DNA from: Sorangium cellulosum
GTDB taxonomy: Bacteria > Myxococcota_A > Polyangia > Polyangiales > Polyangiaceae
Assembly (NCBI RefSeq): GCF_004135735.1
Contig: NZ_CP012670.1
Location: forward strand, 10,930,501-10,994,500
Direction: 5' to 3'
DNA length: 64,000 nt
Part shown: piece by piece, positions 60,019 through 64,000 of the stretch
How positions within the stretch are numbered: position 1 is the first letter of the stretch
Layout of the letters: every line of letters starts with the position of its first letter
Notes under the pieces: model-generated
What the model was told of the DNA's origin: nothing
Seen by the model: only the letters and a program-made list of their open reading frames with translations
Databases searched by the model: none
Position numbers and translations under genes: made by a program

Positions 60019-61059
60019 ATGGCCGATCTGAACGACCCCGCCCGCCTCGCCGCGCTGCACGGCGCCATGCTGCGCACCGACGCGGACGCCATCCTGGACG
60101 ATTGCGTGGCGCAGGCCGCTCGGCTCGCGCGGGCGCCGATCGCGTTCGTGAGCCTCGTCCTCCGCCACATCCAGCTCCTGCGCGCGCACCACGGCCTGCC
60201 GCTGGAGCTCGCCGTGAGCTGCGCGACGTCGCGCAGCGACTCCTTCTGCCAGCTCGTCGTGCTCGACGAGGCGCCGCTCATCGTCGAGGACGCCCTGCGC
60301 GACGCGCGCGTGCCCAAGGCGCTCGTCGAGCACTTCGGCATCCGCGCCTACGCGGGCGTGCCCGTGCGGGTGCACGGACACGTGGTCGGCTCGCTCTGCG
60401 TGCTCGACGTCGTGCCCCGCCGCTTCGAGCCGCGCGTCCAGGGCGGCCTCGATCAGCTCGCCCTCGACGTTTCACAGCGGCTCTCCGCGCTGGTCGAGGG
60501 CGTGCCCGCGTCCTGCACCCGGAGAGGCTCGGCCGAGGCCTGCGCCGCCGCCAAGGAGCGCCTCGTCCGGATCGAGCAGGCCACGCGCGTGCTGGAGCGC
60601 GCGCTCCTCGCCATCGCGCCCGTCGTCGCGGTGGCGCAGGGCCCGGCGCCGGCGTGGGCGCCGGTGTCGCCGGCCGGCAGGGCGGGCGTGACGCCCGGCG
60701 ACCTGCGCGCGGCCGTCGGGTGCTGGCACGACATGGGCCCGGTCGCCGAGGAGCTCTGCGAGGACGCCGCGGCCCTCGAACGCGACGCCCCGTTCGAGGC
60801 GGCGTCCGGGATGACCGCGGCGGCGCGGGCGCTCGCGCGGGACCTGGCCGAGCTCGGCCCGCTCGTCCGCCTCGCCGAGGGCGTGCTCGATGGAGTGCTC
60901 GACGGCCCCGCCGCCGCCAAGGGGACGCGCGCGGTGCGCAGCGCCTCCGACGCGCACCAGGCCGCCTCCGCGGCGGTGCGCCAGATCCGCGCGCGCCTCG
61001 AGCGCATGCGGTCGGCGCCGGCCGGCAGCGCCGCGGCGCCGACCGGCAGCGCGGCATAA
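60019..61059 (+). CDS. GAF-domain sensory protein
   Basis: This 346-aa soluble protein has an N-terminal GAF domain (about 15-155): AAQAARLARAPIAFVSLVLR, SRSDSFCQLVVLDEAPLIVE, YAGVPVRVHGHVVGSLCVLD. The S-FC..... and GVPV.V.G..VGSLCV.D elements are typical of GAF proteins that bind small ligands or haem. The rest is Ala-rich helix (about 180-340), with RLARIEQATRVLERALL-like coiled-coil and no output domain; it may act through partners. It lies about 200 bp upstream of the VgrG gene on the same strand; a functional link is not shown. Confidence 0.85.
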   Translation: MADLNDPARLAALHGAMLRTDADAILDDCVAQAARLARAPIAFVSLVLRHIQLLRAHHGLPLELAVSCATSRSDSFCQLVVLDEAPLIVEDALRDARVPKALVEHFGIRAYAGVPVRVHGHVVGSLCVLDVVPRRFEPRVQGGLDQLALDVSQRLSALVEGVPASCTRRGSAEACAAAKERLVRIEQATRVLERALLAIAPVVAVAQGPAPAWAPVSPAGRAGVTPGDLRAAVGCWHDMGPVAEELCEDAAALERDAPFEAASGMTAAARALARDLAELGPLVRLAEGVLDGVLDGPAAAKGTRAVRSASDAHQAASAAVRQIRARLERMRSAPAGSAAAPTGSAA

Positions 61060-61256
61060 CGCGAGAGCGCCGCAGGAGCGCCGCGAATCCGCGCGGCAGC
61101 CCATGGAGCCCTCCGCGCGGCAGCCCATGGCACTCATGCTGCCCGCGCCGAGCGAGGATGTATTCAACCCACCCACCGCAGATGACCCGCCCCGGGCGGC
61201 GGCGTTCGGTGGCCTGGATTGCAGCGCGTACGTACTTTACACTGGGCGTCCGCCCC

Positions 61257-63950
61257 ATGTCGCGCCTCTCGCTGTGGTTCGCGTCAAGAGAAGAATCGCT
61301 CTCGGTACGGCGCTTTGCGGTCCGGGAGCAGATGTCGTCGCTCTTCGAGGTGACGATCCTGGCCGTGTCCGAGGTCGAGGATCTCAACCTCGACGGCATC
61401 GTGGGCAAGGCCGCCGCCTTCAAGGTGGAGTCGAACGTCCTGCACTCGCTCGTGCCCGCCCGGGTCTGGGCCGGCCTCTGCGCCCAGATGGAGCAGGTGC
61501 AGGCCGAGCCGACAGGGCTCTCCACGTACCGACTGCGCATCGTGCCCTCGCTGTTCCGGGCGACGCTCCGGCGGAACAACCGCATCTTTCAGCACCTGTC
61601 GATCCCCGACATCGTGCTCCTCCTGCTCAAGGAGTGGGAGATCGAGCCGGACGTGAGGCTGAACGCCAAGTATCCGGCCTACGAGTACCGGGTGCAGTAC
61701 GGCGAGACCGATTTCGCGTTCCTGTGCCGGCTGCTCGAGGAGGCGGGCATCTCCTTCTATTTCGCGCACCGGCCCGGCGACGGCATGGGCGCCGAGCTCA
61801 CCCGCCTCGTCCTCTGCGACGCTCCGCAGCGCAACGAGCCGCGCTCCGCCGGGCCCATCGCCTACGTCGACAACCCGAACGAGGCCGCCGGGCGCGAGTT
61901 CGTGAGCGAGGTGGTCGTGAGCCACGAGGTCCGGCCCGGCCACGTCACCCTCCGCGACTTCGATTTCAGGATGAGGCCCGATTACCAGCTCCTCGCGGAG
62001 GCGAAGGACGGCCCCGACGACGAGCTCCGCTACGAGCACTACCACTACCTGCCGGGCGCGTTCGTGGTCGAGCCGGGCAAGGGCGGGGACACGCCGGTCG
62101 CCGACGACAGGGGCGTCGCGCGCGTCGACATGAAGGAGGCCGAGGCGCTCGCGACGCGGAGCCTCGAGGGCGAGCGGCGCGGCCGGCGCTCCGTCCGGTA
62201 CCGCACCAACGCCCTCGACCTGTGCCCCGGCGTCGTCCTGTCGATCGGCCAGCACCCCCGCAAGGAGCTCGCCCCGGGCCAGGCGCTGCTCGTCGTCGCC
62301 TCCTCGTTCGAGGGCGAGCACAACCGCGAGTGGACCACGACCGGCGAGGCGGTGTTCGCCAGTCACCCCTACCGCCCCGCGCGGCGGACGCCGAGGCCGC
62401 GGGTCGTCGGCGTGCAGAGCGCGATCGTGGTCGGCCCCCCGGGCGAGGAGATCCACACCGACGAGTTCGGCCGCGTGCGCGTGCAGTTCCACTGGGACCG
62501 CGAGGGGCGCTTCAGCGACGAGAGCTCGTGCTGGATCCGCGTCAGCCAGGGCTGGGCCGGGAGCCGCTACGGGCTCATCGCCATCCCCCGCGTCGGGCAG
62601 GAGGTCCTCGTCGACTTCTTCGACGGCGACCCCGATCGGCCGGTGATCGTCGGCCGCGTCTACAACAACACGACGCGCGTGCCGTACACCCTGCCCGCCG
62701 AGAAGACCAAGAGCGGCTGGAAGAGCGACTCTTCGCCGGGCTCGAACGGCTTCAACGAGCTCTCGTTCGACGACGCCGCGGGGCGCGAGCTCATCCACGT
62801 CCAGGCGCAGCGCGATTACTCCGAGATCATCAAGCACGATCAGCGCTCGACCGTGCTCTCGAACCGCTCGGCCAGCGTGGGCGCCAGCGACGCGGTGACC
62901 GTCGGGGGGAGCCAGAGCTTCAGCGTCCTCAAGAGCCAGAGCCACACGATCGGCGAGCAGCAGACCAACAACATCGGCGCGGGCCGCACGTCCATCATCG
63001 GCACGTCCGACACGGTCGACGCGGGCGACAGCCAGAACGTCACGGTCGGCGACGGCGTCGGGTACACGATCAACAAGGACAAGACCGTCCAGATCACGAA
63101 CGGCGTGGCGTCGATCCGGATCACGCCGGAGGGCATCTTCATCGACGCGAACGGCAACCTCGAGATCTCGGCGGGCGGGCTGCTCAAGCTGTCCGGCGCC
63201 GAGGTCCAGATCGACGGCGGGCCGAACGTGTTCATCAACACCACGTCCGCGAAGGCGCCCTCGGTGGCGACGATCGGCAAGGCCAAGGCCCCGAGCGCGC
63301 CGGGCGGGCCGGGGAGCGGGGGCGCGACGAGCGTGGCCGCCGAGATCCTGCGCGGCGGCGGCGCCGTCGAGCTGCCGGGGGGCATCGCGGACGTCGAGGT
63401 GAGGGGCGCCGCGCTGGGGCTCGCCCGCGCCGCCTCCTCCCTGCCGCTCACCCCGGCCGCGGCCCCGGCGGCGCTCCAGATCGGGCCCGCCGCCGGCGCG
63501 GCGATCCAGGAGGAGGTCCGCGCGCCGTCCTCGCCGCTCGCCGCGCTCGTGAGGACGGGGACGGGCGCCGTGGAGCTGTTCAGGCTCGCGAAGGGGGAGA
63601 GCCTCGCCTCGCTGCCCTCGACGCTGGACGTGCTCGGCCCGGTGCTCACCGAGCCGCGCGCCGCGCTCGGAGGCCTGAGCGCGAGCGACCTCGGGTCGCT
63701 CGTGAACGCGGGCAGCGCGGCCGGCATCGTCCACGTGGGCGGCGCGGGCGGGCAGGTGGCGCAGTTCCTGGCGCTGCGGACCGCGGCGGCGCCGCGGTCG
63801 GTGAACGGCGGCGCGGTGCGGGCCGAGGCGCAGGCGACCGAGGCCTCGGGCGTGCCCGCCGAGCGCGCCTACGCGCGGGCGCTGTCCACGCAGGGCGTGG
63901 CGCTGTATCAGGGCGACATGCAGGGCGGCTTCGCCAAGGTGGAGCCGTGA
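61257..63950 (+). CDS. vgrG: Type VI secretion spike protein VgrG
   Basis: This 897-aa protein forms the trimeric tip of the T6SS tail. The gp27-like part covers about 1-370 (REQMSSLFEVTILAVSEVED, KYPAYEYRVQYGETDFAFLC, LLEEAGISFYFAHR). The gp5/OB-fold part has IHTDEFGRVRVQFHWDREG, SSCWIRVSQGWAGSRYG, IPRVGQEVLVDFFDGDPDRP and VGRVYNNTTRVPY. A beta-helix follows (SNRSASVGASDAVTVGGSQS, GDSQNVTVGDGVGYTIN, IDANGNLEISAGGLLKLSGA). From about 670 on, roughly 230 residues of Ala/Gly/Pro-rich sequence form an extension that may carry or bind an effector. No other T6SS gene is in the window. Confidence 0.93.
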   Translation: MSRLSLWFASREESLSVRRFAVREQMSSLFEVTILAVSEVEDLNLDGIVGKAAAFKVESNVLHSLVPARVWAGLCAQMEQVQAEPTGLSTYRLRIVPSLFRATLRRNNRIFQHLSIPDIVLLLLKEWEIEPDVRLNAKYPAYEYRVQYGETDFAFLCRLLEEAGISFYFAHRPGDGMGAELTRLVLCDAPQRNEPRSAGPIAYVDNPNEAAGREFVSEVVVSHEVRPGHVTLRDFDFRMRPDYQLLAEAKDGPDDELRYEHYHYLPGAFVVEPGKGGDTPVADDRGVARVDMKEAEALATRSLEGERRGRRSVRYRTNALDLCPGVVLSIGQHPRKELAPGQALLVVASSFEGEHNREWTTTGEAVFASHPYRPARRTPRPRVVGVQSAIVVGPPGEEIHTDEFGRVRVQFHWDREGRFSDESSCWIRVSQGWAGSRYGLIAIPRVGQEVLVDFFDGDPDRPVIVGRVYNNTTRVPYTLPAEKTKSGWKSDSSPGSNGFNELSFDDAAGRELIHVQAQRDYSEIIKHDQRSTVLSNRSASVGASDAVTVGGSQSFSVLKSQSHTIGEQQTNNIGAGRTSIIGTSDTVDAGDSQNVTVGDGVGYTINKDKTVQITNGVASIRITPEGIFIDANGNLEISAGGLLKLSGAEVQIDGGPNVFINTTSAKAPSVATIGKAKAPSAPGGPGSGGATSVAAEILRGGGAVELPGGIADVEVRGAALGLARAASSLPLTPAAAPAALQIGPAAGAAIQEEVRAPSSPLAALVRTGTGAVELFRLAKGESLASLPSTLDVLGPVLTEPRAALGGLSASDLGSLVNAGSAAGIVHVGGAGGQVAQFLALRTAAAPRSVNGGAVRAEAQATEASGVPAERAYARALSTQGVALYQGDMQGGFAKVEP

Positions 63951-64000
63951 TCCCGGAGGCCCGCGGGATGTCGGCGCGCGCGCGCCGCCCCTCGCGGCGT

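Overview
The window is GC-rich DNA (coding sequence mostly with G or C at third codon positions) that looks myxobacterial, most likely Polyangiales/Sorangium-like. This is an inference from content, not from a marker gene: several Hanks-type Ser/Thr kinases fused to other signalling domains, FG-GAP/VCBS lipoproteins, a Cys-rich lipoprotein with a ferritin-like domain, many low-complexity tandem repeats, and a large RHS locus. No rRNA, tRNA or CRISPR array was seen.

Layout. 0-9 kb: housekeeping and accessory genes (VCBS lipoprotein, hemL, a membrane Ser/Thr kinase, a GNAT acetyltransferase, a GST, two hypothetical proteins), separated by 20-, 21- and 43-bp tandem repeats. 9.3-10.8 kb: ferritin-like lipoprotein. 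10.8-18.8 kb: a cassette present in about three copies, each originally [VCBS lipoprotein - about 176-aa protein with a LigA/RiPP-leader-like N-terminus and an IPT/TIG-like C-terminus - 344-aa protein of unknown family]. Two units are partly deleted. An FHA-GAF histidine kinase sits between units 2 and 3. A 1334-aa Ser/Thr kinase-ATPase converges on unit 3, and a kinase-receiver-cyclase fusion diverges from that kinase. 25-37 kb: aldehyde dehydrogenase, two GABA-transaminase-type enzymes, fdhD, a two-gene ATPase/PD-(D/E)XK nuclease island, an FdhF/YdeP-type molybdoenzyme and an HDAC-fold hydrolase. The nuclease island lies between intact fdhD and an internally deleted fdhD scar.

37.6-59.0 kb: an RHS polymorphic-toxin array. 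One intact 3034-aa secreted SpvB/VCBS/RHS protein is followed by three 5'-truncated RHS copies, several distinct toxin tips each followed by a small AT-richer putative immunity gene, an IS4-type and an IS3-type insertion sequence, and IS remnants. The array ends in a second, broken copy of the HDAC gene's 3' end, so it is bracketed by about 174-bp direct repeats. 59-64 kb: a Uma2-type nuclease, a ten-copy 21-bp repeat, a GAF protein and a T6SS VgrG.

The strongest candidates for undescribed biology are (i) the triplicated leader-like/TIG cassette with its signalling neighbours, (ii) the ATPase plus PD-(D/E)XK pair as a possible defence system, and (iii) the RHS array. In the array, the toxin gene cut by the IS4 element can be read across the element to restore a frame that overlaps a DUF2283-like immunity gene by ATGA.
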